Counted from the first letter of the stretch, positions 42,948-52,599 are shown. The stretch: 64,000 bases of DNA from RBG-13-68-16 sp050018455 (GCA_050018455.1 JBEKAA010000019.1:62001-126000); one strand, 5' to 3'. Notes: generated by a model from the sequence alone, not told the origin. Numbers and translations are program-made.

Positions 42948-43534
42948 GTCTCGACTCCTGCGGGCTGGACCCGCAGCCTCGGCGTGAGCTGCAGGGCGAC
43001 CGTGGCCGCCAGCTCGCGCCTGGCCCTGTTCAGACGCGACTTGACCGTTCCTATAGGCAGCTCGAGCTCCTCGGCCAGTTCCTCGTAGCTCCAGTCGGCA
43101 AAGTCGCGCAGCATGATGAGCTGCGACAGCTCCTCGGGGAGCTTTTCGAGCGCGGCCTTCGCCAGCTCCAGGCGCTGGTGACGCACCGCGCGGGTGTGGG
43201 GGTCCTCGCCCCCGGGGAGCGTTTCGAGGAAATCCGGGTCGACCCAGGTGGCCTTGCGCTGCTCTCGTGAGCGGCGGTAGGCGTCCACGAAGAGGTTGCG
43301 CGCCACGCGGTACGCCCAGGCGCGGAACGACGATCCCGGCAGGTACCGGTGCAGGTTCTGCCAGAGCTTGAGGAAGACCTCCTGGGTCAGGTCCTCGGCC
43401 TCGCCGCGGTGGCGCGTGAAGCTCACCGCGATGCGGAAGATGTCGTCGGCCGTGGCGTCCACAAGCTGTTCCCAGGCCCGGTCTTCGCCGGCCCTGCACC
43501 GCTCGACGATGCCTTCAAGCGATTCGCCGTTCAT
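42944..43534 (-). CDS. ECF-type RNA polymerase sigma factor
   Basis: A sigma-70 family factor of about 196 residues with region 2 (DDIFRIAVSFTRHRGEAEDL followed by TQEVFLKLW) and region 4 (LIMLRDFADWSYEELAEELE with GTVKSRLNRARREL) and no regions 1 or 3. This is the RpoE-like extracytoplasmic-function type. ATG 43534 is taken; GTG and TTG codons lie just upstream. The anti-sigma gene overlaps its stop by four bases, the usual arrangement that keeps the two proteins in ratio. Target promoters cannot be deduced here. Confidence 0.93.
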   Translation of the reverse strand: MNGESLEGIVERCRAGEDRAWEQLVDATADDIFRIAVSFTRHRGEAEDLTQEVFLKLWQNLHRYLPGSSFRAWAYRVARNLFVDAYRRSREQRKATWVDPDFLETLPGGEDPHTRAVRHQRLELAKAALEKLPEELSQLIMLRDFADWSYEELAEELELPIGTVKSRLNRARRELAATVALQLTPRLRVQPAGVET

Positions 43535-43691
43535 CACCGTGTCCAACGCAACCGCCCGCCCTCGGGTTCTCGCCTCCGGCCGGGTTACCTGTCACGGTAG
43601 CAGAAAGCGGCGCTGCCGGGGAACGGGAACACGGGGGCCTGGCCCAGTGTTGGTGGGCATGGCACAATGAGGCCGACGGGGAGGGGATTGG

Positions 43692-43931
43692 ATGACGAAC
43701 GCGATCGGGACGCTCGAACAACATGTCAGGGAGACGCTGGAGGAGTTGCGGCCGGCGCTCCAGATGGACGGCGGCGACGTCGAGTTTGTGGGGTTGGAGG
43801 GCGGCATTGTTCAGGTGAGGTTGCTGGGCGCGTGCGGCGGCTGCCCGATGGCGACCATGACCCTGGTCGGGTTCGTCGAGGAGCGCCTCAAGCAATGCGT
43901 GCCCGAGATTCAACAGGTCGTCAGCGTCTAG
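43692..43931 (+). CDS. NifU-like iron-sulfur scaffold (Nfu domain)
   Basis: A 79-residue single-domain protein of the Nfu type, which binds a [4Fe-4S] cluster between two subunits through a C-x2-C motif. The motif here is GACGGCPMATMTL, preceded by LRPALQMDGGDVEFVG, which is the family signature. There is no A-type or IscU domain. GGGGAGGGG precedes the ATG. It probably helps mature iron-sulfur proteins such as IorA. Confidence 0.92.
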   Translation: MTNAIGTLEQHVRETLEELRPALQMDGGDVEFVGLEGGIVQVRLLGACGGCPMATMTLVGFVEERLKQCVPEIQQVVSV

Positions 43932-44076
43932 CAGCTTGTCGGAGAAATGGGGCGAGTCACGCGCAGGGGGCTTGCGAGGCGCAGGCAAGGCGCGACAAGA
44001 TCATGAGGGAAGTGTCGGTTTCAGTGGCCGAAGGGGCAATAGTGCCTTCCGATCTAGTGCTTTGCAAGGAGGATTC

Positions 44077-44883
44077 ATGCGATTCTTGATCCGCTCTCTC
44101 GCTGTCCTGCTGGTCTCCACGGGCCTTCCGGTGTTGGCCCAGGACCTGACGATCGTCTCGAAAGCGACACGCGACGGTGGCTCGCCCGAAACGAACGTCA
44201 GCTACATTTCCAGCGACCATGCCCGGATTTCCATGAGCGATGGCAACGAGGTCATCGTCGATTTCAAGATCGGTCAGATCTCGACGCTGGACGCGAAGAA
44301 GAAGACCTACTACGTGACCACCCGTGCGGACATGGACGCACTTGCGGCCAAGATGCAGGAGCAGTTGAACAGCCCGGAGATGAAGAAGGCACAGGAGCAA
44401 ATGAAGGACCTCCCGCCCGAGGCGCGAAGCAGGATGGACGCCATGGGAGGGATGTTCGCCGTCGAGGTCCAGGACATGGGCACGACCCGCACGATCGCCG
44501 GCTACACCTGCGAGAACTGGAAGATGACCATGGGCCAGTTCTCTCGGACCGAGGAGTGCCTGACCAGCGACCTGAAATTTCCGGCCCAGGCGTGGGAGAT
44601 GTATCGGGCGTTCGCCGACAGCATGAAGGGCATGATGGCCGCGTTCGGGCCGATGGCGGCTAAGGTCGCCCAGATGCAGGAGCAACTCAAGAAGATGAAA
44701 GGGTTCCCGCTGGCGAACACAACGACGACCGAGATCATGGGACACAAGACCGTGATTGCCAGCGAGGTGATCGAAGTCAAGCAAGGTTCGATTCCCGCCT
44801 CGGCCTGGGAAATCCCCTCCGGCTACACGAAGGTCGACAGTCCGATGCAGAAGGCGCTTCTTCAGTCTCGGTCAAAGAAATAA
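44077..44883 (+). CDS. Exported DUF4412-type protein
   Basis: A 268-residue protein with a cleavable signal peptide (MRFLIRSLAVLLVSTGLPVLAQ). The mature part starts DLTIVSKATRDGG and includes HARISMSDGNEVIVDFKIGQ and DAKKKTYYVTTRADMDALAA, a pattern shared with DUF4412 proteins common in Acidobacteriota and relatives. The Met-rich helical middle (MKKAQEQMKDLPPEA, MKGMMAAFGPMAAK) is striking and may be a surface that binds metal or hydrophobic ligands. AAGGAGG precedes ATG 44077. Function unknown. Confidence 0.75.
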   Translation: MRFLIRSLAVLLVSTGLPVLAQDLTIVSKATRDGGSPETNVSYISSDHARISMSDGNEVIVDFKIGQISTLDAKKKTYYVTTRADMDALAAKMQEQLNSPEMKKAQEQMKDLPPEARSRMDAMGGMFAVEVQDMGTTRTIAGYTCENWKMTMGQFSRTEECLTSDLKFPAQAWEMYRAFADSMKGMMAAFGPMAAKVAQMQEQLKKMKGFPLANTTTTEIMGHKTVIASEVIEVKQGSIPASAWEIPSGYTKVDSPMQKALLQSRSKK

Positions 44884-45011
44884 CGAGCCTCTCTCATCAG
44901 AGGTCGTTTCGGGCGAAGTTCAGTACGCACTGCGGTGACGCGCGTCGCGCGTGTCGATCAAGGCGTCGATGGCCGTAGAATGGCGATCGGTGTGAGTTCG
45001 GGAGGTGCTTG

Positions 45012-47690
45012 ATGCGGCGCTTGAGCCTGGCGTCCTGCGCGATGGCTGCGGTCATGTCGATGGGCAGTGCAACGGCGGCCGACCTTCTCGCCGTCCTGCC
45101 GCCAGCGTCCCACGACCCGAACGTCGCGACCTTCGAGAAGGTCCTGGGCTTTGGGTGGGGCGAGGAAATCACGGATCCCGAGCAGGTCGCCCGGTACGCG
45201 CAGGCGCTCGCGGCATCGGCCGCGGGGCGGGTGCGCCTGCTCGAGTACGGCAGGTCGACTGAGGGTCGTCCCCTGGTGCTTCTAGTGCTGGGCTCGCCCG
45301 AGAATCTGGCGCGGTTCGACGCAATCGAGGCCGACCTCGCCAGGCTCGGGGACCCGAGATCCCTGCCCGAAGCGCAGGCCGAGAAGCTGATCAAGGAACT
45401 CCCTGCGGTGGTCTGGATCCAGTGCTGCGTGCACGGAGACGAAACCTCCGGAACCGATGCGGGGCTCGCGCTCGCGTATCACATTGCTTCGGGCACCGGT
45501 CCCGAGGTGGATCGCATCCTGGCCAACGCCCTCGTGGTCGTCGACCCGTTGGAGAACCCGGACGGGCGCGGTCGCTTCGTGACCTCGACCCGGCAGGCCC
45601 GCGGTTCGCTTCCCGATCCCGAGCCGGCCGCGGCCGAGCACGTCCAGCCGTGGCCGGGCGGACGCTTCTCGCACGACCTGTTCGACCTGAACCGGGACTG
45701 GTTCGTGCTCTCTCAACCCGAGACCGCGGCTCGCGTGGCTGCCATGTTGCGCTATCACCCCACGGTCGCGGCGGACCTCCACGAGATGGGGGCCGATGAG
45801 GGGTACTACTTCGCTCCGCCGGCCGCCCCGCACCACCCGCTCCTTGCGGGGCCGGGCGACGCGATGCTCGAGCTGCTCGGCCGCGCCAACGCGGCGGCGT
45901 TCGACGACCACGGGTACCGCTACTGGACGCGCGAGGTCTTCGACGCGTTCTACCCGGGCTACGGCGACTCCTGGCCCACCCTGGGCGGCGCCGTCGGGAT
46001 GACGTTCGAGGAGGGCGGGAGCCGGGGCCTCGCCACCCTGCTCAAGGACGGCGGCACGTTGACCTACGCGGACGCGGTCAAGCACCACCTCGTGACGGCG
46101 TTCACGACGTGCCTGACCACGGCCGCCAACCGCGAGAAGCTCCTTCGCGCCTGGTTCGCCTACCGGCAGACCGCCGTGTCCGAAGGGCAGCGGGGGCCTG
46201 CACGCGCGTACGTCCTTGGCGACGGAAAGGGCCCGGGGTCGGCTCTCGATCTCGGCGAGCTGATGGCCCGCCAGGGTGTGGAGATCACCCGCGTGACGGC
46301 GGGCAAGGAAGGTGTGCCGACCGGCAGCGTCGTGGTCGCGCTCGACCAGCCCCTCGGGCGGTTGGCCCGCGCGCTGCTCGACCGCGGCGCCTCCATGGGC
46401 GAAGCGTTCGAGAAGGAGCAGGAGCGGCGGGATGCCAAGCGGCTGCCCGACGAGATCTACGACATCACGGCGTGGTCGCTGCCGCTCTTGTGGAGCCTCG
46501 AGGCCAGGACAGTCCAGAGCGTGCCCGCCGGTCTCGGGACTGAGCGCATCAAACCCGGCGACCGGCCCGTGGGGACCGTCAGCGGAGCGGGCAGGGTCGC
46601 GTTCCTCCTCCGATGGGACGGCCAAGCCTCGGTCCGGGCGCTCGCGCGGCTCCTGCGGGCCGGCGTGAAGGTCGCCGTCGCCACCAAGCCAATCACGGTG
46701 AACGGCGTGTCGTTCGAGCGCGGGACCGTCGTGGTCCGGCGCGCGGAGAACGGGGAGACGCTCGACAAGAGCCTGGGGGGGATCGCCCGGGACACGGGGG
46801 CCGAGTTCGTCGGGACCGACACGGGTTACGCGGAGAAAGGCATCGACCTCGGTTCGACGCACGTCGTGCCGCTCAAGGCGCCGAAGATCGCAGTCGCCTG
46901 GGACGCGCCGACCTCGCCGATGAGCGCGGGCGGGCTTCGATGGGCCCTGGAGCGGGCGTTCGGCTATCCGGTAAGTGCGGTGCGCACGTCCACGCTCGCC
47001 CGCACCGATCTCTCGCACTTCGACGTCATCGTGATACCCGATTCGTGGGAACGGGGCGGCTCGTACGCCGCGATGCTCGGGGAGGAGGGCGCGAAGCGAC
47101 TGGTGTCGTGGGTCAACGAGGGCGGAACCATCGTGGCGATCGGGTCCGGAGCTTCGTTCCTGTCCGGCGAGAAGGTCGGGCTCCTTGCGTCCAAGCTGGA
47201 GAAACGCCTGGGCTCGGAGCCGCCGGAGAAGGGAAAGCCGGACAAGGGGAAGCCGGAGGAGGGCGAGGACAGGCCTGCCAGCGGGGAGCGAGGCTTCAGC
47301 TACGAGAACGCGATCAAGCCGTCGGACGAGGACCCGCCTCTCGTTCCAGGCGCGATCCTGCGGGTCGGCCTCGACCCCGAGAGCGTCCTTGCCGCGGGTT
47401 TCCCGGGCGGGACAGTCGACGTGCTGGTCGACTCCACCCGTGTCTTCGTCCCACTCAAGCTCGACCGGGGGACCAACGTCGGGGTCTACGCCGGGCCCGA
47501 GACCCTGGTCCAGGCGGGCTTCGTTCTCCCCGTCTCCCGGGAGCAGCTCCCGCACAAGGCGTACCTGATGGTGCAGGAGTGCAAGCGCGGCAAGGTGGTG
47601 GCGTTCGCCGAGGACCCGGTCTCCCGCGGCCTCACCCGGTCGGCGATGCTCCTGTTCGCCAACGCGGTATTCTTCGCGCCTGCCTACTGA
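45012..47690 (+). CDS. Exported M14-family zinc carboxypeptidase with C-terminal domain
   Basis: An 892-residue exported metallopeptidase. The signal peptide is MRRLSLASCAMAAVMSMGSA. The M14 domain covers about residues 30-400, with the zinc ligands in QCCVHGDETSG (H-x2-E type) and the later His in ADLHEMGADEGYYF; DPLENPDGRGRF and FDLNRDWFVLSQPE are also family-typical. A catalytic Glu probably lies in MTFEEGGSRG. The C-terminal 450 residues form separate domains, partly glutamine-amidotransferase-like (VIVIPDSWERGGSYAAMLGE), plus a charged Lys/Glu/Pro linker near residue 740. TAGAAT at 44986-44991 may be the -10 box and GGGAGGTG the ribosome binding site. Confidence 0.88.
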   Translation: MRRLSLASCAMAAVMSMGSATAADLLAVLPPASHDPNVATFEKVLGFGWGEEITDPEQVARYAQALAASAAGRVRLLEYGRSTEGRPLVLLVLGSPENLARFDAIEADLARLGDPRSLPEAQAEKLIKELPAVVWIQCCVHGDETSGTDAGLALAYHIASGTGPEVDRILANALVVVDPLENPDGRGRFVTSTRQARGSLPDPEPAAAEHVQPWPGGRFSHDLFDLNRDWFVLSQPETAARVAAMLRYHPTVAADLHEMGADEGYYFAPPAAPHHPLLAGPGDAMLELLGRANAAAFDDHGYRYWTREVFDAFYPGYGDSWPTLGGAVGMTFEEGGSRGLATLLKDGGTLTYADAVKHHLVTAFTTCLTTAANREKLLRAWFAYRQTAVSEGQRGPARAYVLGDGKGPGSALDLGELMARQGVEITRVTAGKEGVPTGSVVVALDQPLGRLARALLDRGASMGEAFEKEQERRDAKRLPDEIYDITAWSLPLLWSLEARTVQSVPAGLGTERIKPGDRPVGTVSGAGRVAFLLRWDGQASVRALARLLRAGVKVAVATKPITVNGVSFERGTVVVRRAENGETLDKSLGGIARDTGAEFVGTDTGYAEKGIDLGSTHVVPLKAPKIAVAWDAPTSPMSAGGLRWALERAFGYPVSAVRTSTLARTDLSHFDVIVIPDSWERGGSYAAMLGEEGAKRLVSWVNEGGTIVAIGSGASFLSGEKVGLLASKLEKRLGSEPPEKGKPDKGKPEEGEDRPASGERGFSYENAIKPSDEDPPLVPGAILRVGLDPESVLAAGFPGGTVDVLVDSTRVFVPLKLDRGTNVGVYAGPETLVQAGFVLPVSREQLPHKAYLMVQECKRGKVVAFAEDPVSRGLTRSAMLLFANAVFFAPAY

Positions 47691-47756
47691 GTGAATCTTG
47701 CCCTCGGAACAGCGGGAGGGGAGCGATAGGGCGATGATCGGTTCGGAGGCTCCCGG

Positions 47757-48689
47757 GTGAGCGCCCTGTGGTGGGTCGTGTTCGGGGTGGTCGTGGCGGT
47801 GCTGTTGGGCCTGGACCTCTTCGTCTTCCACCGCCGGTCGGGTCATGAGGGCACGCGGCGCGCACTGATGTGGAGCGCCTTCTGGGTCGGCCTCGGCCTG
47901 TCGTTCTCGTTCGTCGTGGGGTTCACGCGCGGACACGACGCGGCGCTCGCGTACATCACCGCCTACCTCGTCGAGCTCTCGCTGTCGGTGGACAACCTGT
48001 TCGTCTTCGTCGCGCTGTTCGCCTACTTCGGCGTCGCGCCGGAACACCACCACCGAGTCCTGTTCTGGGGCATCCTCGGGGTCCTGGTGACGCGGGGCGC
48101 GTTCATCTTCGCGGGCGTCGCACTGATCGCGCGCTTCCACTGGGTGGTGTACGTCCTCGCGGTCGTCCTGATCGCGACCGGCGCCAGGCTCGGCCTGGGC
48201 GGCGGGGACGACGTGCACCCCGAGCGCAACCTCGTTGTGCGCTGGGCAAGCCGCGTGCTGCCGATGGTGAAGACCTTCTACGGCAACCGGTTCGCCGTGC
48301 GGACCGAGCGCGGCTGGAGGTTCACGCCGCTCCTGCTGGTGTTGCTGGCGATCGAGAGCACCGACGTGATGTTCGCGACGGACTCGGTCCCGGCAGTCCT
48401 GGCGATCAGCCGGGATCCGTTCGTGGTGTACACGTCGAACATCTTCGCGATCCTCGGCTTGCGCGCCCTCTACTTTGTCGTGGCCGGCGCGTTGAGGGCG
48501 CTCCGCTTCCTTCGCCCGGCGCTCTCCGTGATCCTGGTGCTGATCGGCGCGAAGATGCTGCTCGCCGACGTCGCGGCGATCCCGACCGAGGTATCGCTCG
48601 CGGCCGTCGCCTTCATCCTCGGGGTCGCAACCGCAGCCTCGCTGCTTATGCCGGAGGCGAAACAGCAGCGGCCGGGGCGGAAGGCGTAA
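47757..48689 (+). CDS. TerC / Alx-family membrane protein
   Basis: A 310-residue membrane protein with about nine hydrophobic segments. The family motif VELSLSVDNLFVFVALFAYF and the second acidic site LLAIESTDVMFATDSVPAVL are intact; their Asp and Glu residues form a metal site. Relatives export manganese or other metals and help metalate secreted proteins. The 66-base gap upstream is too short to hold the manganese riboswitch that controls alx in enterics. GTG 47757 is preceded by GGAGGC. Confidence 0.93.
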   Translation: MSALWWVVFGVVVAVLLGLDLFVFHRRSGHEGTRRALMWSAFWVGLGLSFSFVVGFTRGHDAALAYITAYLVELSLSVDNLFVFVALFAYFGVAPEHHHRVLFWGILGVLVTRGAFIFAGVALIARFHWVVYVLAVVLIATGARLGLGGGDDVHPERNLVVRWASRVLPMVKTFYGNRFAVRTERGWRFTPLLLVLLAIESTDVMFATDSVPAVLAISRDPFVVYTSNIFAILGLRALYFVVAGALRALRFLRPALSVILVLIGAKMLLADVAAIPTEVSLAAVAFILGVATAASLLMPEAKQQRPGRKA

Positions 48690-48821
48690 ATCGCGGGCGT
48701 GGGTCGGAGCCGCCGGTCCCTCCTGCAGGCGGCTCGCGACGAGCGTCTTGGGAGTGGGAGCCGCAGGAGCGCCGGAAAGAGGCGAGGGTCCAGGTACGTT
48801 GAAGCAGAGGGAGCGTCGGCC

Positions 48822-50231
48822 ATGACACAAAACGAGTCCGCCAAGATCCGTCTCGAAAAGGACACGCTCGGACTGATGGAAGTTCCGGCGGGAGCACTGT
48901 ACGGCGCGCAGACGGCGCGTGCCGTCGAGAACTTCCCGATCAGCGGGTGGAGACTGCCGCCTGGGTTCGTGGCGACGCTCGCTCGGGTCAAAGGGGCGTT
49001 CGCTCAGGCCAACGGCGAGCGCCGACTGCTGCCGCCCGAGACGGCCTCCGCGATCGCCGTGGCGGCCGACGAGCTCGCGGCGGGCGGCCACCTCGACCAC
49101 TTCCCGGTGGACGTGTTCCAGACCGGGTCGGGCACCTCGACGAACATGAACATGAACGAGGTCCTGGCTCACCTCGCCGAGATTCGCCTCGGGGGTGACC
49201 CGGCTGCGCGCCGGCCGGTCCACCCGAACGACCACGTCAACCTGGGTCAGTCCTCGAACGATGTCATACCGGCGACTCTTCGGATCGCGGCCGCGCTCGC
49301 ATGGCGCGAGGACGTGCGCCCGGCGGTCGAGAGGGTCGTGGCCGAACTGATGCGCCTCGCGGCCGAGCACCGAGCGACGGTGACTCTCGGCCGCACGCAC
49401 TTCATGGATGCAGTGCCGACGACCTACGGGCGCGTTTTCGGCGCCTGGGCGGACCGTTTGCACTCGTCCGTCGAACGCGGCGACGAAGCCGCTCAACGGT
49501 TGCTCTCACTCCCGCTCGGCGGCACCGCAGTGGGGACCGGGATCAACGCGGACCGCGGCGCCGTGGCACGCGCGACCGAGCTGCTGTCGAAATCCACGGG
49601 ACTCGCACTCACGCTGGAGCCGAACCCTGCGGTCGGGATCTCGGCCCAGGACGCCCCGATCGCGTTCGCGGACGACCTGGCCGGTATCGGGCGCGTCCTG
49701 CTCGCGGTTGCCAACGACATCCGCCTGCGCGCCTCCGGGCCTTTCGGCGGCCTCGGGGAGCTGCAGCTTCCCGCCGTACAACCCGGCTCTTCGATCATGC
49801 CGGGCAAGGTCAACCCCGTGATCCCGGAGGCAGTGGTGCAGGTGGCGCTTGAGGTGGAAGGGCTCGCATCCGCATGCCGGGCGACCGCGACGTTGCACCA
49901 GCTCGAGCTCTCCCACGCCAACCCGCTGCTCGCCTGGAACCTCGACACCATGGCGCGGCTGTTGGCCTCGGCCTGTCGCGTGCTGGTGGAGCGCTGCCTC
50001 GCCGGGCTGCGCGTCGACGAAGATCGGGCCCGCCGCCACGCGGCGTCGAGCCCCGCCCTCGCGACGGCCCTGGCGGCGCGCATCGGGTACGAGCGCGCCG
50101 CTGAAGTGGCGAAGGCCGCCGAGGTCGCCGGGGAGAACGTCGGCGAGACGGCACGGCGCCTCGGCGTGTTGCCGGACGCGGAGCTGGCCGAGGTGCTCGA
50201 CCTCGACCGGATGGCGGCGGGTGAGCCATGA
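48822..50231 (+). CDS. fumC: Class II fumarate hydratase
   Basis: A 469-residue member of the fumarase/aspartase superfamily. The signature GSSIMPGKVNPV with the mobile-loop Ser, FQTGSGTSTNMNMNEVLAH, and HPNDHVNLGQSSNDVIPA point to fumarase C rather than aspartase or argininosuccinate lyase. It hydrates fumarate to malate in the citric acid cycle. ATG 48822 is preferred over a longer frame because the family N-terminus begins there and AGAGGGAG lies upstream. Citrate synthase is about 2.6 kb downstream. Confidence 0.95.
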   Translation: MTQNESAKIRLEKDTLGLMEVPAGALYGAQTARAVENFPISGWRLPPGFVATLARVKGAFAQANGERRLLPPETASAIAVAADELAAGGHLDHFPVDVFQTGSGTSTNMNMNEVLAHLAEIRLGGDPAARRPVHPNDHVNLGQSSNDVIPATLRIAAALAWREDVRPAVERVVAELMRLAAEHRATVTLGRTHFMDAVPTTYGRVFGAWADRLHSSVERGDEAAQRLLSLPLGGTAVGTGINADRGAVARATELLSKSTGLALTLEPNPAVGISAQDAPIAFADDLAGIGRVLLAVANDIRLRASGPFGGLGELQLPAVQPGSSIMPGKVNPVIPEAVVQVALEVEGLASACRATATLHQLELSHANPLLAWNLDTMARLLASACRVLVERCLAGLRVDEDRARRHAASSPALATALAARIGYERAAEVAKAAEVAGENVGETARRLGVLPDAELAEVLDLDRMAAGEP

Positions 50232-50238
50232 GGACGTG

Positions 50239-50500
50239 AGAGCAGGGGAGCAGAGGGGCAGAGGAGCAGAGGGGCGAGAAGCGTTCGAAGGTTCGCACGT
50301 TCGCAGGTTCGTTGTTGAGGGTCGAGGGGAAAAGGTCAGGAAAATACGAGGCGGGACAAGGGGGCCTGCGTTCCAGTGGTCCCTGTCGTTTCTTTGCCGT
50401 TCTCCCTCTCCCTGTTCTTTCGCCCCAGCCATCGCACATTCAACCAGAACCGGCCCGGCGTCCCTCCTCCGGCCCTCAGCAGCCATGCTCCTCTGCCGGC
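50239..50500. repeat. Composite repeat, copy C (left arm clear, right arm decayed)
   Basis: The left arm has G words (50239-50278), F words (50281-50312) and K-like words (50320-50345), in the same order as copy A. The right arm is degenerate: pyrimidine-rich K'-like sequence near 50389-50426, an F'-like remnant near 50438, and a G'-like GCTCCTCTGC near 50488. It starts eight bases after the fumC stop. From there to 50646 I see no gene. Confidence 0.6.
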
Positions 50501-50646
50501 CGGAACTGCCCACCGGGCCTGGGGAGCCACGATGGCGTCCCTGACCTTCCTTCTACCCTCTTCCCGTCTTCTCCGCCGACGTGTCCCGCGGTGGTTCCGG
50601 AGCGGCCGGAATCCTCGTATCATGTGGTGCAGAAAGGGACTCCCTC

Positions 50647-52599
50647 ATGTTCATCCCGATCGGGCTCGACCAGACGGCCGTCAGGCGCCTGCCATGGGTG
50701 AGCATCGGCATCATCGCGCTGAACCTGCTGATGTTCCTCGTCGTCGGCACCAGCGCCCGCAACGTCGAGCAGCAGGCTGGGCGGCGCGCCCAAGAGGTCA
50801 TCGACTACTGGAACCGCCACCCGTACCTCAAGCTGCCGGACGAGGCGCTGCCGCCAGGGGTGTCCCGCTCGGAGCGCGAGAAGCTGACCATGCTCAGCGA
50901 GGCAATGAGGAGCGTGCAGGGGCAGTCGGTGCCAGACGCCGAGACGCGCGCGGAGGAACAGAAAGAGCTCGAAGCGCTCGTCCGGCGCCTGCATGAAGGT
51001 GTTCCGGAGCACCCGTTCAAGTCCTGGGGGCTGATCCCGTCCGATCCCAAACCGCTCGCGTTCCTGACCAGCATGTTCATCCACTCGGGGTGGCTGCACC
51101 TTCTCGGGAACATGCTGTTCTTCTACCTCTCGGGGCCTTTCCTCGAGGACGCGTACGGCCGCCCGCTCTTCTCCCTTCTGTACCTGACGTCGGGCGTTGC
51201 GGCGGCGGTGGTCCACATCGCGTCGTTTCCGCAGTCGGACGCTCCGCTGGTGGGAGCGTCCGGGGCGATCGCCGGATGCATGGGAGCGTTCCTCGTGCGC
51301 TTCGTGCGCAGGAGAGTCCGGTTCTTCTATTTCTACTTCATGTTCATCTTCCGTACCGGCACGGTGGACCTCCCCGCCTGGGTGGTGCTGCCGCTGTGGT
51401 TCCTGGAGCAACTTTTCTTTGCGGGGCTCGCCGGCTCGAGCGGCGTGGCGTACCGGGCCCACGTCGGTGGTTTCCTCTTCGGGCTCGTCGCCGCGCTCGC
51501 CATCAAGCAGCTGCGGATCGAGGAGAAGTACATCGCGCCGAAGATCGAGAAACAGATCTCCGTCAGTCAGAACCCGGCGCTCGAGGAGGGGATGGACCTG
51601 CTCTTGAGGGGTGAGCTCGAAGGGGCACGGAGGTTGTTCGCGAAAGTGCTGGCCGCAGAGCCCCGCAACGCCGATGCCCACCTCGGGATCTGGCAGAGCC
51701 ACTGCCAGGAGGGCACGCCGGTGGCAGGCGCGGAGCACCTCGTGCGTGTGATCGATGATGAGGTGCGGCGCGGGGAGCACGTGCTCGCGCTCGACCACTG
51801 GCGGGAGCTCGTCGCCACGGCGCACGAAACGGGACCGGCCGCGCTCCGGTGGCGGCTCGCAGGATCCCTCGCTGCGTCGGAAAGGGGGGCGTTCGTCGAG
51901 ATCCTCCGCAACCTCGCGAGCGATTCGGCAGCCGGAGTGCTGGCCGAGAAGGCCGCCAGGCAGCTCGCGACGATCGGCGAGACGGCCCTGCCCCCGGCGC
52001 TGCCGGCGGCGAAGACGGCTCCGGCACTGGCAGCATCCGAAACGGTTGCGGCGCCGAAGGCGGTGGCGATTCCGCGTTTCTCGCCGCCTCCAGCCCAGAT
52101 CGAGGTTTCTTTCGCCCCGCCGCCTCCCCCGCCGCCGTTCTGGGAGACGCCGCCGAGTGACCTGCCGTCGCCGTCGGAGGTCGGAGCGGGACCCGAGGTC
52201 GAGATTTGCGAGTTGGAGGCGCTACAGGCGGACGGTCTCCTCCTGCGGGGCGCCCAGGGCGGCTCGGACCTTCTCCCGTACGTGGAGGTCGAGAAACTGG
52301 TGGTCGCCGGGATCGCGGCCAAACCCAAGCCCTTCCTCGTCCTCGACCTCCTCCTGGTCCGGGCCGGGGGCAAGCCCAGACGCGTGCAGCGCCTCCTCAG
52401 CACCGAGTTCGACCCTCGGGAACTGCTTGGACGGCCGGACCTGAGCGGGCTCGACGCCTTCCGCGAGGTGGTGAAAGTCATCGCCGACGGCGCCGCCGCC
52501 CAGGTGTTCCCGTCGGGCCTACTGGCCCCGTCGACCAGAATCCCGACGTTCGAGACCCTCGTTGCGTATGAGCGTGGAGAGTTGGGTCCGCGCTGCTGA
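50647..52599 (+). CDS. Rhomboid-type intramembrane serine protease with long C-terminal region
   Basis: A 650-residue protein. The rhomboid core covers about residues 15-290: HSGWLHLLGNMLFF with Asn155, LVGASGAIAG with the catalytic Ser205, and AHVGGFLFGL with the partner His272. An insert of roughly 90 mainly charged residues separates TM1 from the rest. After the membrane part come a TPR-like helical region (LRGELEGARRLFAKVLAAEP), a proline-rich linker (PPPPPPFWETPPSDLPSP) and a C-terminal globular domain. A TATCAT box (50619-50624) precedes ATG 50647. The unusual soluble half may recruit substrates. Confidence 0.9.
   Translation: MFIPIGLDQTAVRRLPWVSIGIIALNLLMFLVVGTSARNVEQQAGRRAQEVIDYWNRHPYLKLPDEALPPGVSRSEREKLTMLSEAMRSVQGQSVPDAETRAEEQKELEALVRRLHEGVPEHPFKSWGLIPSDPKPLAFLTSMFIHSGWLHLLGNMLFFYLSGPFLEDAYGRPLFSLLYLTSGVAAAVVHIASFPQSDAPLVGASGAIAGCMGAFLVRFVRRRVRFFYFYFMFIFRTGTVDLPAWVVLPLWFLEQLFFAGLAGSSGVAYRAHVGGFLFGLVAALAIKQLRIEEKYIAPKIEKQISVSQNPALEEGMDLLLRGELEGARRLFAKVLAAEPRNADAHLGIWQSHCQEGTPVAGAEHLVRVIDDEVRRGEHVLALDHWRELVATAHETGPAALRWRLAGSLAASERGAFVEILRNLASDSAAGVLAEKAARQLATIGETALPPALPAAKTAPALAASETVAAPKAVAIPRFSPPPAQIEVSFAPPPPPPPFWETPPSDLPSPSEVGAGPEVEICELEALQADGLLLRGAQGGSDLLPYVEVEKLVVAGIAAKPKPFLVLDLLLVRAGGKPRRVQRLLSTEFDPRELLGRPDLSGLDAFREVVKVIADGAAAQVFPSGLLAPSTRIPTFETLVAYERGELGPRC

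Noticed and set aside
43935..44020. Possible third, distant copy of the Q repeat after the Nfu gene (CTTGTCGGAGAAATGGGGCG and GGCAAGGCGCGACAAGA).
   Set aside because: Similarity to the Q copies is limited to short GC-rich words, and the diagnostic hairpin is missing.
47691..47756. Manganese (yybP-ykoY) riboswitch before the TerC gene.
   Set aside because: The gap is only 66 bases and shows none of the conserved loops.
45282..49496. A 1,404-codon open frame antisense to the M14 peptidase, TerC and fumarase genes.
   Set aside because: Long antisense frames arise from high GC at third positions; the peptide is Arg/Glu/His-rich with no family features, while the sense genes are clear.
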